Of a stretch of 5,555 nt of DNA, positions 5,491-5,555 are shown piece after piece. The DNA comes from Candidatus Saccharimonadota bacterium (GTDB lineage Bacteria > Patescibacteriota > Saccharimonadia > Saccharimonadales > UBA7683): positions 1 through 5,555 of the forward strand of contig JAGQNU010000084.1 in the NCBI GenBank assembly GCA_020427905.1. The letters are read 5' to 3'. The notes below the pieces were generated by a model. The model did not search any database, was not told the origin of the DNA, and was given only the letters and a program-made list of their open reading frames with translations. The first letter of the stretch is position 1. Each line of letters starts with the position of its first letter. The position numbers were made by a program, and so were the translations under genes.

Positions 5491-5555
5491 GCACCGGTAG
5501 CTCAGCGGATTAGAGCATCTGTCTTCGGAACAGAGGGTCGGGGGTTCGAATCCCT
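5491..5555 (+). tRNA. tRNA-Arg (anticodon TCG), 3' end outside window
   Basis: The cloverleaf can be folded by eye. The 5' acceptor strand is GCACCGG, followed by T8-A9, the D stem GCTC/GAGC, the anticodon stem TCTGT/ACAGA with loop CTTCGGA, the variable loop GGGTC, and the T stem GGGGG with loop TTCGAAT. U33 precedes anticodon TCG, which reads CGA and other CGN codons. A20 in the D loop and C35 in the anticodon are known arginine identity elements. The window ends inside the 3' strand of the T stem, so the acceptor 3' strand and the discriminator base are missing and whether CCA is encoded cannot be seen. Confidence 0.95.

Overview
The window reads as a compact stretch of a small bacterial genome with roughly balanced base composition and the standard genetic code. 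Four complete protein genes, one partial protein gene and one partial tRNA fill almost all of it; intergenic gaps are 3, 7, 17, 84 and 92 bp. No insertion sequence, CRISPR array, phage gene or long repeat is visible. Tight packing, very short or absent 5' leaders, a helix-turn-helix/MurA fusion and a retained glyA suggest a Patescibacteria (CPR) lineage, perhaps Saccharibacteria. That assignment is an inference from gene style, not from a search.

Layout: (1) 1-1411, minus strand, 3' end outside the window: a MurA-type UDP-GlcNAc enolpyruvyl transferase with an N-terminal Xre/Cro-type helix-turn-helix. (2) 1412-1503: a 92-bp divergent control region with a perfect 20-bp palindrome at 1420-1439, lying on the murA-like promoter and just upstream of the glyA promoter. 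(3) 1504-2787, plus strand: glyA, serine hydroxymethyltransferase. (4) 2791-5406, minus strand: a run of three close genes, transcribed in the order EamA-family transporter, murB, M50-type intramembrane metalloprotease. The protease ends 3 bp from the glyA stop, tail to tail. (5) 5407-5490: a divergent promoter region. (6) 5491 to the window end, plus strand: tRNA-Arg with anticodon TCG, lacking its last bases.

Functionally, the window carries homologues of the first two committed enzymes of muramic acid synthesis (MurA-type and MurB) in separate transcription units. The most interesting signal is the first unit. A peptidoglycan-precursor enzyme is fused to a DNA-binding domain, and a perfect palindrome of operator size sits 8 bp before its start codon. 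This suggests an enzyme that represses its own promoter, and possibly affects the divergent glyA. The enzyme part keeps the core catalytic residues but departs from the usual MurA sequence in two loops that contact UDP-GlcNAc, so its substrate or its role could differ from a housekeeping MurA.

A second pattern is that the four minus-strand genes lack a visible Shine-Dalgarno sequence and each has a -10-like hexamer 7 to 10 nt before its start codon, as expected for leaderless or near-leaderless transcripts. glyA alone has a clear GGAG.
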